Shown piece after piece: positions 1-7,681 of a DNA stretch of 64,000 nucleotides. Source of the stretch: JAZKHT01 sp040385245. GTDB taxonomy: Bacteria > Pseudomonadota > Alphaproteobacteria > Rhodobacterales > Rhodobacteraceae. The position numbers and the translations under genes are program-made. The DNA is taken from assembly GCA_040385245.1 (NCBI GenBank), contig JAZKHT010000017.1:1-64000 (forward strand), read 5' to 3'. Position 1 is the stretch's first letter. Each line of letters starts with the position of its first letter. The notes beneath the pieces were generated by a model. That model saw only the letters and a list, made by a program, of their open reading frames with translations. It did no database searches and was not told where the DNA came from.

Positions 1-41
1 GAAACGACCAAACCGCCCACATATCCCTTCAAAATTATCAA

Positions 42-55
42 TGTCAAAGAGCGCA
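42..55 (-). promoter_or_regulatory. boxA-like antitermination site
   Basis: The minus strand reads TGCGCTCTTTGACA, close to the classical boxA TGCTCTTTAACA bound by NusB/NusE in rRNA leaders. It is the strongest single indication that an rRNA operon starts just left of the window. Confidence 0.55.
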
Positions 56-191
56 GACACAAAACAAATAGCACGCTGTCACTTACAGCGTACGATCCGC
101 CTTGCCTCCAGATATTCCTGCAACGATCTTCGTCGCTGCTTTCCGAACCCGTCGTCTGCGTTTCCGCGTCTGGCCGTCTTCGGTGAGGCGG

Positions 192-220
192 TGTTTACGT
201 CCGCACCTCTGAAGTCGCAA
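192..220 (-). promoter_or_regulatory. Candidate promoter of the rRNA leader
   Basis: On the minus strand TTGCGA (220-215) is followed after 17 bases by TAAACA (197-192), a fair match to sigma-70 -35 and -10 boxes. It lies about 140 bases upstream of the boxA. The match is by eye and other start sites are possible. Confidence 0.35.
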
Positions 221-319
221 GAGGAAAAGCAACAGGCGTGTGACGATTTTTCCGGTCGGCCAAGTTTTGCTGGGATTTCGGGCAGCCCCGCCCCTGCGAT
301 GTGCAGGGACGGGGCAGAG

Positions 320-328
320 TTATCCACA
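320..328 (+). promoter_or_regulatory. Consensus DnaA box
   Basis: TTATCCACA is the exact high-affinity DnaA box. It is a single copy, with no cluster of further boxes and no AT-rich unwinding region, so it is not an origin. It sits upstream of the likely rRNA promoter. Confidence 0.45.
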
Positions 329-395
329 AAAAACCCGCGTCATGCCCCCTGCCCTGCCCGTTTGCGACCGACGCACGGGGCAGAATCAGGACGAG

Positions 396-2060
396 TCAGG
401 CTGATTGCGCGTCATGGGTGATCCGGCCACCGCAGATCGTCAGGGCGATTCCCGTTTGCCCAAGATCAGAGGGGGCTATGAGTTCGATATCGCCATCGAT
501 CAGCACCAGATCGGCCGCCATGCCGGGAATGATCCGGCCTGCCAGCCCGTCCATATGCGCGGCCCAGGCCCCGCCTGCGGTATAGGCGTGCAGGGTGTCG
601 ATCAGCGACAGGCGTTCATCTGCGGCCCCGTCATAGGGTTGCCGCGTCAGGGCGGCCTGAATCCCGCGCATCACCGACACATCGGTGACCGGCCAATCGC
701 TGGCAAAGGCCACTGGCGCGCCGTGATCGGCCAGCGTCTTCCACAGATAGGCATCCTGCCAGCGGCTTTTCGGAATGATCGCCCCCATCGTCGGCGCAAA
801 GGGGAAATCCATCACCCCCGGCGGGTGCGGCGGCTGCACGCTGGCGGTGATCCCCAAGGCACCAAGGCGCGGCACATCCGCAGGGTCTATCAATTCGATA
901 TGTTCGATCCGGTGGCGGGAGTCGCGGCGGCCATTAGCCTGCAATGCCGCGTCGTATCCGTTGATCGTGGTGCGCACCGCGCCGTCACCGATGGCATGCA
1001 CGGCGATTTGCAGGCCACGCCGGTCAATCTCGGTGCAGATGGTCTTGAAACGGTCGGGGTCGAACAGCGGGTCGCCCGTCAGCCCCGGATGATCGGGATA
1101 GTCGTTCAGCATATGGGCGGTGCGGCTGTCCACCACGCCATCCATGAACATCTTGACGAAGCCCGACGTGACCCAGTCATCGGCAAATTCCGCCGTCATC
1201 GCGCTGGCGCGGTCCAGTTCGGACAAATCCATGTGCGGTTTGAAATGGAAGGGCACCTTGACCCGCGCGGTCAGTCGCCCTTCGTCGCGCATCTCGGCCA
1301 GCAGGGCGCAGGTATAGCGGTTGCCGTCCATGTTCACCATCGAGGTGATGCCATGCCGGGCGCAATGGGCCAGACCGGCGGCGATCTTGTCCTTGTCCCG
1401 GCCACGCTGCGCGGCGTCGGGCCAGGGGTCGGGTTCCGCCCCGGTGGCGATGCCCAGTTGCAGATGCGCCTCGCCCCCCAGGGCGATGACGGGGCCGAAC
1501 GCCTCAAACTCGCGCAGCTCTCCGGTGGCGGTGCCGTCGTGGGCCATCACCACCTCGTGCCCGTGGGGCATGGCGGCGCCGCGCAAGATGCCGGCGGCGG
1601 TCAGTGCGGCGGTGTTGGCCCAGACGGTATGGTGATCGGGCGACATCATGGCGATGGGGCGATCCGGGATCACCGCGTCAAGGTCGTGGCGGCTGACCGG
1701 GTGATCCAATACCTCGTATGACGCCCCTTGCGCCATCAACAGCGGTTTGTCGGGGTTGGCGGCTGCATAGCCAGCAAAGGCCACCTTCAGCGCATCGAAC
1801 CCATGCAGCCCGCCGATCTGCAATTGCGTCAGTTCTGCCCCGCCCAGCACAAGATGCAGATGGCTTTCGACAAAGCCGGGCAGCAGTGTCCGCCCCTTTG
1901 CATCAATCATCCGCGTGTCCGGTCCGGCCAGCGCCGCGATATCAGATGCAGAGCCGACGGCCAGAATACGGCCATCGCGCACCGCGACGGCCTGGGCGCG
2001 GGGATTACCATCGTCCATCGTCAGGACGCGGGCATTGGTCAGGATCAGGTCAGCGGTCAT
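396..2060 (-). CDS. Amidohydrolase family protein (YtcJ-like)
   Basis: A 554-residue metal-dependent hydrolase of the amidohydrolase 3 / YtcJ group. It begins with the usual N-terminal beta-sandwich segment (LILTNARVLTMDDG), followed by the metal-binding motif VESHLHL. Later landmarks are the HAIGDGAV and RIEHIEL stretches and the C-terminal metal-site aspartate in FASDWPVTD. The start is the ATG at 2060, which forms an ATGA overlap with the stop of the upstream ureohydrolase, so the two are translated as a coupled pair. Members act on diverse N-acyl or cyclic amide substrates and the true substrate cannot be read from sequence. The pairing suggests a linked nitrogen-compound degradation step. 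No signal peptide is seen, so it is probably cytoplasmic. Confidence 0.85.
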   Translation of the reverse strand: MTADLILTNARVLTMDDGNPRAQAVAVRDGRILAVGSASDIAALAGPDTRMIDAKGRTLLPGFVESHLHLVLGGAELTQLQIGGLHGFDALKVAFAGYAAANPDKPLLMAQGASYEVLDHPVSRHDLDAVIPDRPIAMMSPDHHTVWANTAALTAAGILRGAAMPHGHEVVMAHDGTATGELREFEAFGPVIALGGEAHLQLGIATGAEPDPWPDAAQRGRDKDKIAAGLAHCARHGITSMVNMDGNRYTCALLAEMRDEGRLTARVKVPFHFKPHMDLSELDRASAMTAEFADDWVTSGFVKMFMDGVVDSRTAHMLNDYPDHPGLTGDPLFDPDRFKTICTEIDRRGLQIAVHAIGDGAVRTTINGYDAALQANGRRDSRHRIEHIELIDPADVPRLGALGITASVQPPHPPGVMDFPFAPTMGAIIPKSRWQDAYLWKTLADHGAPVAFASDWPVTDVSVMRGIQAALTRQPYDGAADERLSLIDTLHAYTAGGAWAAHMDGLAGRIIPGMAADLVLIDGDIELIAPSDLGQTGIALTICGGRITHDAQSA

Positions 2061-3040
2061 TTCGTCATTCCTTGCAGACGCTCTGCCATCACGCACAGCA
2101 GTTCGAACATCACCGACGCGCCCAGATAGGCGGTGGCCCCCGATGGATCAAAGGGGGGTGACACCTCGACCACATCGGCACCGACGATGTTCACCCCCTT
2201 CAACAGTCGCACCACCCACAGCGCCTGATAAGAATTCGGGCCCCCGATTTCAGGCGTGCCGGTGCCGGGCGCAAAGGCTGGATCGATGAAGTCGATGTCG
2301 TAAGAGATATAGGTGTCGCCCTCCCCCGCGATGGCGCGCGCTTCGGCCATCACATCCTGCGGGCCACGGTCGTGGAATTCCTCGATCGGGATGACGCGGA
2401 TGCCGACGGATTTGGCGAAATCGCGGTCCTCGCGGTCATAGGCGGTGCCCCGGATGCCGATCATGCAGACGCGGGTGGGGTCAAGCAGCCCCTCTTCGAC
2501 GGCACGGCGAAACGGCGTGCCGTGGGTGTACATCGTGCCGCCGAAATAGCTGTGGAAGAGATCCGTGTGGCTGTCGAAATGGATCATCCCCAAGGGGCGG
2601 TCCTTTGCCAGCGCGCGCAGAATTGGCAGCGTACACAGATGATCACCACCGGCGGTCAGCGGCACAATTCCCGCCGCGCGGACAGAGATATAAAAGTCCT
2701 CCATCCGCTGCATGGTGGCCATCAGATCGGCGGGGTTCGGGGCCACGTCGCCCAGATCGGCGCAACGGGCCGCCTCGAACGGGCGCACTTCGGTGATGCC
2801 GTTTTCAGCCCGGATCATGGTAGAGGCATCGCGCAACTGACGCGGGCCGTGGCGCGGACCGGGCCGGTTGGTGGTGCCGCCGTCCCAGGGGGCGCCGATC
2901 AGACCAATCTGCACATCGTTGAACCGCGCGTGATCCGGGCCCACATGCGGCAGACGCATGAATGTGGGAATGCCTGCGAATCGCGGCAGATCGAACCCGG
3001 ACACCGGGCGAAAGAAATCGTCGGTCTGATAAGGTGGCAT
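2057..3040 (-). CDS. speB: Agmatinase/ureohydrolase family protein
   Basis: A 327-residue binuclear manganese ureohydrolase. Visible metal-site motifs are GGDH (131-134), HFDSHTD (154-160) and DIDFIDPAFAPGTGTPE (from 248). These define the agmatinase / guanidinobutyrase / proclavaminate amidinohydrolase group, which splits urea from a guanidino compound. Agmatine to putrescine is the default guess; guanidinobutyrate or guanidinopropionate are real alternatives. The start at 3040 follows GAAAGGAAAG at good distance; the longer frame upstream has no ribosome site. It overlaps the downstream amidohydrolase by ATGA. A carbamoylputrescine amidase and an ornithine/lysine decarboxylase elsewhere in the window make a polyamine role plausible. 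Confidence 0.85.
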   Translation of the reverse strand: MPPYQTDDFFRPVSGFDLPRFAGIPTFMRLPHVGPDHARFNDVQIGLIGAPWDGGTTNRPGPRHGPRQLRDASTMIRAENGITEVRPFEAARCADLGDVAPNPADLMATMQRMEDFYISVRAAGIVPLTAGGDHLCTLPILRALAKDRPLGMIHFDSHTDLFHSYFGGTMYTHGTPFRRAVEEGLLDPTRVCMIGIRGTAYDREDRDFAKSVGIRVIPIEEFHDRGPQDVMAEARAIAGEGDTYISYDIDFIDPAFAPGTGTPEIGGPNSYQALWVVRLLKGVNIVGADVVEVSPPFDPSGATAYLGASVMFELLCVMAERLQGMTK

Positions 3041-3219
3041 GGCACGTCTTTCCTTTCGGCCGGTGATTCCCGCCCGCATCTCACCACCCGGCGCGGGCGA
3101 AGTCAGGCCCGGAACCGACATGGCCGCGCGAACAAAGCGGAAAGCCCCGCCGTTCCGTAACAGGTCTTGACCCGCGCGCGCGCATGACACTTTATCGGGC
3201 AACACCGAAAGGGACACCC

Positions 3220-3588
3220 ATGTTCAGCAAGACCGACACGCCCACCACACCGCCACGCCCCACGGGCGCGCCAACCAATGCCGGGAAATCCGTGCTGGGA
3301 TCGGATCTGAAGATCGTGGGCGAAATCACCTCGACCGGGTCGGTCGAAGTCTTTGGCGAGGTTGAGGGCAACATCGCCGCGCGCGGCCTGGTCGTCGGTC
3401 CCGAAGGCCAGATGAAAGGCACCGTCAGCGCCGAATCCGTCGAGGTGAAGGGAAAGCTGGACGGTCGCGTCTCTACCGGCAACTTCACCCTGCGCGCGGC
3501 CGCGCAGGTGGCGGCGGATGTCACCTATGCGACGCTGGTGATCGAAAGCGGCGCACAGATCGAAGGCCGCTTTACCAGGGCCAAGTGA
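3220..3588 (+). CDS. Bactofilin (polymer-forming cytoskeletal protein)
   Basis: A 122-residue protein of the bactofilin family (DUF583). A short proline/threonine-rich N-terminus (about 25 residues) precedes a repetitive right-handed beta-helix core starting at SVLGSDLKIVGEITS and running through the characteristic GEVEGNI and VKGKLDGRV turns. Bactofilins polymerise without nucleotide and act as scaffolds at the membrane for cell shape, stalk or wall synthesis. The ATG at 3220 is chosen because GAAAGGG lies 6-7 bases upstream. The gene is divergent from the ureohydrolase pair and abuts the thioesterase gene end to end: stop codons TGA and TCA are adjacent. Confidence 0.9.
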   Translation: MFSKTDTPTTPPRPTGAPTNAGKSVLGSDLKIVGEITSTGSVEVFGEVEGNIAARGLVVGPEGQMKGTVSAESVEVKGKLDGRVSTGNFTLRAAAQVAADVTYATLVIESGAQIEGRFTRAK

Positions 3589-4008
3589 TCAGCGCGGCGG
3601 GATCGAATAGGTCAGGCTGGCGCGGGCGACGGGCGCATCCGACCCGTCGCTGAAAATCAGCACATCGCCCACCGCCAGTGTGCGGCCCAGTTTCAGCACC
3701 CGCGCCTCGGCCATCAGATCGCGCCCTGCGGCGGGCTTGCGCATGAAATCAATGGCGCAATTGGTGGTCACGGCCAGTGCCACCGGCCCGATGCGCGACA
3801 AGATGGCCAGATACATCGCGACATCGGCCAGCCCGAACATCGCGGGACCCGACACCGTGCCGCCGGGCCGCAGATGCCGGTCGGCCACCAACAGCCGCAG
3901 CGCGACGCCCGCCAGATCGGCCCGTTCCACCGCAAAGTCGTCGCACACCTGCGCGAAATCCTGCGCCAGAAAATCGGTCAGTGCGGCGCGGTCCATCAGC
4001 AATGTCAT
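3589..4008 (-). CDS. PaaI-type hotdog thioesterase
   Basis: A 139-residue single hotdog-fold protein. The segment RPGGTVSGPAMFGLADVAMYLA (residues about 54-75) matches the active-site helix of PaaI/4HBT thioesterases, with the aspartate expected to act in acyl-CoA hydrolysis. The start at 4008 is preceded by GGGGGAA. Although the frame stays open far upstream, that part lies antisense to the crotonase gene and is not coding. The divergent neighbour is an ECHDC3-like crotonase, so both may handle acyl-CoA compounds. The substrate is unknown. Confidence 0.85.
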   Translation of the reverse strand: MTLLMDRAALTDFLAQDFAQVCDDFAVERADLAGVALRLLVADRHLRPGGTVSGPAMFGLADVAMYLAILSRIGPVALAVTTNCAIDFMRKPAAGRDLMAEARVLKLGRTLAVGDVLIFSDGSDAPVARASLTYSIPPR

Positions 4009-4063
4009 CGGTTCCCCCGGTCGTGATCGCCCGCTAGACTTTGCCAACACATGGGGAAATGCA

Positions 4064-4858
4064 ATGACCGATCCGATCCTGATCCGCAGCGACGCCGACC
4101 ACATCGCCACGCTGACACTGAACGCACCCGACCGTCTGAATGCGCTGTCCGATGCGATGCTTGCCGCCCTTGCTGCCGAATTCGCCCGGCTGGCACAGGA
4201 CAGCAGCATTCGCGTGGTGATTTTGCGCGGGGCGGGCAAGGTGTTTTGCGCAGGCCACGATCTGAAGGAAATGCAGGCCACCCGCGCCGAACCCGACAAA
4301 GGGGCCGCCGCCTTCCACGATCTGTTCACCCGTTGCGCCGCCGTGATGCAGGCCATCCCCGCCCTGCCCCAGCCTGTGATCGCCCAAGTCCACGGCATCG
4401 CCACCGCCGCAGGCTGCCAGTTGGCCGCGTCCTGCGACATGGTCGTTGCGGCAGAGGGCGCGCGATTTGGGGTGAACGGGGTCAACATCGGGCTGTTCTG
4501 TTCCACCCCGATGGTCGCCCTGACCCGCAAGGTGCCCGCCGCCATCGCGTTCGAGATGCTGACGACGGGCGAATTCATCGACGCCGCGCGGGCGCGCGAG
4601 GTGGGACTGGTGAACCGTGTCGTCGCCCCCGACGCGTTGGAGTCTGAAACCCGCCGCCTTGCCGAAACACTGGCGGCCAAGCTGACGGCGGCGGTCAGGA
4701 TCGGCAAAAGCACGTTCTACGACCAGCTTGGCCTGCCCTTGGCCGATGCCTATGCCCATGCGGGGGCGGCGATGGTGGAAAACATGCTGTGGCGCGACAC
4801 GGACGAAGGCATCGCGGCCTTTCTGGGCAAGCGCAAGCCGGATTGGTCGCTGACCTAA
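4064..4858 (+). CDS. Enoyl-CoA hydratase/isomerase family protein (ECHDC3-like)
   Basis: A 264-residue crotonase-fold protein. The oxyanion-hole segments AGHDLKEM and HGIATAAGCQLA are present. The two glutamates that catalyse hydration in true enoyl-CoA hydratases are absent: the first position is Q in GCQLAASCD and the second lies in FGVNGVNIGLFCSTP. That pattern is the one I know from the ECHDC3 group, whose reaction is unclear. The ATG at 4064 is the start that begins the crotonase domain; the open frame upstream overlaps the thioesterase gene antisense. It is followed by an intrinsic terminator module that serves the opposite strand. Confidence 0.88.
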   Translation: MTDPILIRSDADHIATLTLNAPDRLNALSDAMLAALAAEFARLAQDSSIRVVILRGAGKVFCAGHDLKEMQATRAEPDKGAAAFHDLFTRCAAVMQAIPALPQPVIAQVHGIATAAGCQLAASCDMVVAAEGARFGVNGVNIGLFCSTPMVALTRKVPAAIAFEMLTTGEFIDAARAREVGLVNRVVAPDALESETRRLAETLAAKLTAAVRIGKSTFYDQLGLPLADAYAHAGAAMVENMLWRDTDEGIAAFLGKRKPDWSLT

Positions 4859-4892
4859 AACCCTGCCCGCGTTGGACCTGCATCAGCCGCGC

Positions 4893-4920
4893 AAAGAAAA
4901 GGGGGGCTGTCTGCCCCCCT
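4893..4920 (-). terminator. Rho-independent terminator of the M32 carboxypeptidase transcript
   Basis: Stem 4900-4907 pairs with 4913-4920 (AGGGGGGC/GCCCCCCT) around a five-base loop. On the minus strand the stem is followed by TTTTCTTT, so it stops transcription coming from 6443. A close relative lies after valS. Confidence 0.85.
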
Positions 4921-4934
4921 CGGTGCGTGCCGCA

Positions 4935-4970
4935 CCTCACCCCCCGAGGATATTTTGACAAAGAGGAAGG
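4935..4970 (-). repeat. AAATATCC 3'-end element, copy 1
   Basis: On the minus strand, directly after the carboxypeptidase stop, CTTCCTCTTTGTCA leads into AAATATCC (4955-4948) and then TCGGGGGGTG. The core starts 16 bases from the end of the gene. Confidence 0.6.
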
Positions 4971-6443
4971 TCAAAGACGGTACAGGTCTTTGAACTTTGC
5001 CTCCAGATAGTCCAGCAGCGGGCCTTCGGTCGGATCGAAGCCGCAGGCGCGGGCGATGGTGTCGCGCGGGGAATAAAGCCCGCCGTAACGCTGGACGTTT
5101 TCGCGCAGCCAGCCGGTGGCGGCATGGGTTTCGCCGCGCGCCAGATGGTCATCAAGGTCGGGCACAGCCGTGCGCAGCGCCTGATGCAGGCAACCCGCAT
5201 AGACATTGCCCAGCGTGTAGGTCGGGAAATAGCCGAACAGGCCAACCGACCAATGCACATCCTGCAACATCCCGTGCGACGGGCGGTCCACCGCCACGCC
5301 GAAATCCGACAGGAAGCGGTCGTTCCAAGCGGATTCGAGATCGCCCGCCTGCAATTCCCCCCGGATCAGCGCGCGCTCCAGATCGAACCGCATCATGATG
5401 TGCAGGTTGTAATGCACCTCGTCCGCCTCTGTCCGAATGTAACCTGACTGCACGCGGTTGACGGCACCGTAGAAGGCGGCAGCATCGGCTATGCCGAAGT
5501 CTCCGAAGCGATCACGCATCTGGCCATGCATCCAGCCGGTAAAAGCGCGCGACCGGCCAAGCTGGTTTTCATAGATCCGGCTTTGGCTTTCATGCACCCC
5601 CATCGACACGCCCGCCCCCAAGGGGGTCAGGCGGTAATCGCTGTCGATGCCCAGTTCATAGCAGGCATGCCCCACCTCGTGGATGGTGGAATAGAAGCAG
5701 TTGAAGGGTTCGGTTTCGACCACCCGCGTCGTGATGCGCGCGTCATCGCCAGAGCCCGAGCTGAACGGATGCACCGCCAGATCCAGCCGCCCGCGCGACC
5801 AGTCATAGCCAAAGGCCTGCGCCAGATCGCGCGCCATCCGCATCTGCCCGTCGGCCCCAAAGGCACCGGTCAGCGGGGCCGGTTGATACGCCGCCCCCAG
5901 CACCGCAGCGCGCAAGGCCACCAGACGGGGCCGCATTCGTGCAAACATCGCGCCGATGCTGTCGGCGGTCGCCCCCGGTTCGTAATCGTCGATCAGCGCG
6001 TCATATGGATCGCCGCCCTGGGCCAGCGCCGCGCCTTCTTCGCGGCGCAGGCGGATCACCTCGGCCAGGGTGGGAAGGAAGCTGTCGACGTGGTCATTGG
6101 CCCGTGCCTCGGCCCAGATGCCCTGGGCGATCGAGGTGACGCGCGCGATTTCCTGCGCCAATGCCGCCGGAACCTTGGTCATCCGGGCGTGGGTGCGGGC
6201 GATATGGCGGACCTGTGCCGCAGCCACCGCATCGGCAGGCTCGACCCGCGCCAGCCAATCGGCGATGCGCGGATCGGTTCGGCGGGCGTGCAGGACGCCT
6301 TCGATCGCGGCCATCTCATCGGATCGCTGCTGTGCGGCCCCGCGCGGCATCATGGTTTCCTGATCCCAGCCAAGCCTGCCCGCCACCTGTGCCAAAGCCT
6401 CGGTCTCGCGCTGAAAAGCCATCAAATCGTCATAGGCGGTCAT
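4971..6443 (-). CDS. Carboxypeptidase M32 (Taq family)
   Basis: A 490-residue metallocarboxypeptidase of family M32. The zinc-binding HEVGH helix lies near residue 256 in STIHEVGHACYELG, and other family landmarks such as GVHESQSR and SGYIRTEADEVHYNLH follow. M32 enzymes remove C-terminal residues with broad specificity and are cytoplasmic; length matches the family. The start at 6443 overlaps the ctaA stop as ATGA and has AAAGGGAAC upstream, so it is translationally coupled to ctaA. The transcript ends at the AAATATCC element and the terminator at 4893-4920. Confidence 0.95.
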   Translation of the reverse strand: MTAYDDLMAFQRETEALAQVAGRLGWDQETMMPRGAAQQRSDEMAAIEGVLHARRTDPRIADWLARVEPADAVAAAQVRHIARTHARMTKVPAALAQEIARVTSIAQGIWAEARANDHVDSFLPTLAEVIRLRREEGAALAQGGDPYDALIDDYEPGATADSIGAMFARMRPRLVALRAAVLGAAYQPAPLTGAFGADGQMRMARDLAQAFGYDWSRGRLDLAVHPFSSGSGDDARITTRVVETEPFNCFYSTIHEVGHACYELGIDSDYRLTPLGAGVSMGVHESQSRIYENQLGRSRAFTGWMHGQMRDRFGDFGIADAAAFYGAVNRVQSGYIRTEADEVHYNLHIMMRFDLERALIRGELQAGDLESAWNDRFLSDFGVAVDRPSHGMLQDVHWSVGLFGYFPTYTLGNVYAGCLHQALRTAVPDLDDHLARGETHAATGWLRENVQRYGGLYSPRDTIARACGFDPTEGPLLDYLEAKFKDLYRL

Positions 6444-7591
6444 GCCGTTCCCTTTCGGATAGAGCCTGCGATGGGGTATTGCGCCAGATGTCGGGCGCGC
6501 AGGATCAGCACCCAGAGGATCACCGCCCCAATCTGGTGGGTGATCGCAACATGCACATGCGCCGCCGTCAGCACCGTGGCGATCCCCAGCGCCATCTGTG
6601 CGACCAACATCACCATGACACCGTTGAACGCGGCCTGCGTCACGCGGTAGGCTGACGTGCGCCCACGCAGCCAGACCACGATGCCAAAGGCAAACAGAAG
6701 ATAGCCCGACATGCGGTGGATGAACTGCACCAGCCCCGGGTTTTCAAAGACCGCGGCCCATGCCGGGCGGCCCGGCACATAGAAGGCATCCGCAGGAAAG
6801 AATTGCCCGTTCATCAGGGGCCAGGTCGGAAAACCGCGCCCGGCATCAATGCCCGCGACCAAGGCCCCCAGCAGGATTTGCAGAAAGGCAAAATGCATCA
6901 GCCCGGTGGACAGACCGAACAGCCGCCCCTCACGCGCGCGCCGGGCCTTCAGCAGATCAGCCTCGGTCCGGCCCAGCAGGAACACATACCACGCGGTCAG
7001 GCCAAGGATGACAAAGGCCAACCCCAGATGCGTGGCCAACCGATAGGACGCGACATCGACCATCTGCCCCTTCAGCCCCGATGACACCATCCACCAGCCG
7101 ATTGCCCCCTGCGCGCCCCCAAGGGCACCCAGCAGCAGCAACCGCTGCGTCCAGCCGAACGGGATCTGCCGCGCGAGCAGAAAGCCCGCAAAGCCCACGG
7201 CCCAGACCAGCCCAATCACACGGCCAAGTTGCCGATGCCCCCATTCCCACCAATAGATCGATTTGAAGGCGGCAAGGTCCATCCCCTTGTTCTGCAACTG
7301 ATATTCGGGACTGGCCTGATATTTGGCAAATTCTTCCGCCCAAGTGGCGTCATCCATCGGCGGCAAAGCACCGGTGACGGGCTTCCATTCCGTGATCGAC
7401 AGGCCGGAATCGGTCAGCCGTGTCAGGCCGCCGATGGCGATCATCGCGGCGACCAGCAGAAAGATGGCGACCAGCCACAGCCGGATGCCGCGCCGCGCGC
7501 CGGTGCCTTTGGCTCCGATCATCCCGCCTTGCGGTGCCGGGGTGGGACGGTCTGCCCCCACCTCTTCGAAAATGCTGCGCTTGCCTGCCAT
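6440..7591 (-). CDS. ctaA: Haem A synthase (CtaA/COX15)
   Basis: A 383-residue polytopic membrane protein that oxidises haem O to haem A for cytochrome aa3 oxidase. After a polar N-terminus of about 35 residues come eight predicted membrane segments. Family signatures include GGLTRLTDSGLSITEWKP, the long periplasmic loop with WWEWGHRQLGRVIG, and the C-terminal FIHRMSGY and ITHQIGA histidine motifs expected to bind haem. The form is the type 2 synthase of alphaproteobacteria and mitochondria. It lies downstream of selO and upstream of the M32 gene on the same strand, with an ATGA overlap to the latter. Confidence 0.95.
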   Translation of the reverse strand: MAGKRSIFEEVGADRPTPAPQGGMIGAKGTGARRGIRLWLVAIFLLVAAMIAIGGLTRLTDSGLSITEWKPVTGALPPMDDATWAEEFAKYQASPEYQLQNKGMDLAAFKSIYWWEWGHRQLGRVIGLVWAVGFAGFLLARQIPFGWTQRLLLLGALGGAQGAIGWWMVSSGLKGQMVDVASYRLATHLGLAFVILGLTAWYVFLLGRTEADLLKARRAREGRLFGLSTGLMHFAFLQILLGALVAGIDAGRGFPTWPLMNGQFFPADAFYVPGRPAWAAVFENPGLVQFIHRMSGYLLFAFGIVVWLRGRTSAYRVTQAAFNGVMVMLVAQMALGIATVLTAAHVHVAITHQIGAVILWVLILRARHLAQYPIAGSIRKGTA

Positions 7592-7681
7592 TGCGGCCCC
7601 CTTTATTTCGTGTGGCGGAGGGTATGCCGCACCATGCCCCCCTTCAAGGGGCTGCGGCCAGACGTCCCGGTGGGCAGGGCG

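Larger units (their letters stand above)
1..230 (-). promoter_or_regulatory. Probable 5' leader of an rRNA operon reading off the left edge
   Basis: Read on the minus strand, this stretch ends with a boxA-like antiterminator (TGCGCTCTTTGACA, positions 55-42) followed by AAGGGATATGTGGGCGG-type sequence. From memory this resembles the leader just before 16S rRNA in Rhodobacterales. A small stem-loop (73-79 with 85-91) lies upstream of the boxA. No credible protein is encoded here: the open frames on either strand lack family features and a ribosome binding site. The 16S gene itself would begin left of position 1 and cannot be seen, so this is inference from the leader. Confidence 0.6.

Noticed and set aside
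320..328. Replication origin at the DnaA box
   Set aside because: Only one box, no AT-rich unwinding region and no dnaA, parAB or repABC genes nearby.
41..421. Open frames on both strands in the first 400 bases
   Set aside because: No family features or ribosome sites, and the region reads as an rRNA leader with regulatory sites.
405..1721. Long plus-strand frame opposite the amidohydrolase
   Set aside because: Antisense shadow of a clearly conserved enzyme; its translation is His/Gly/Arg-rich without domains.
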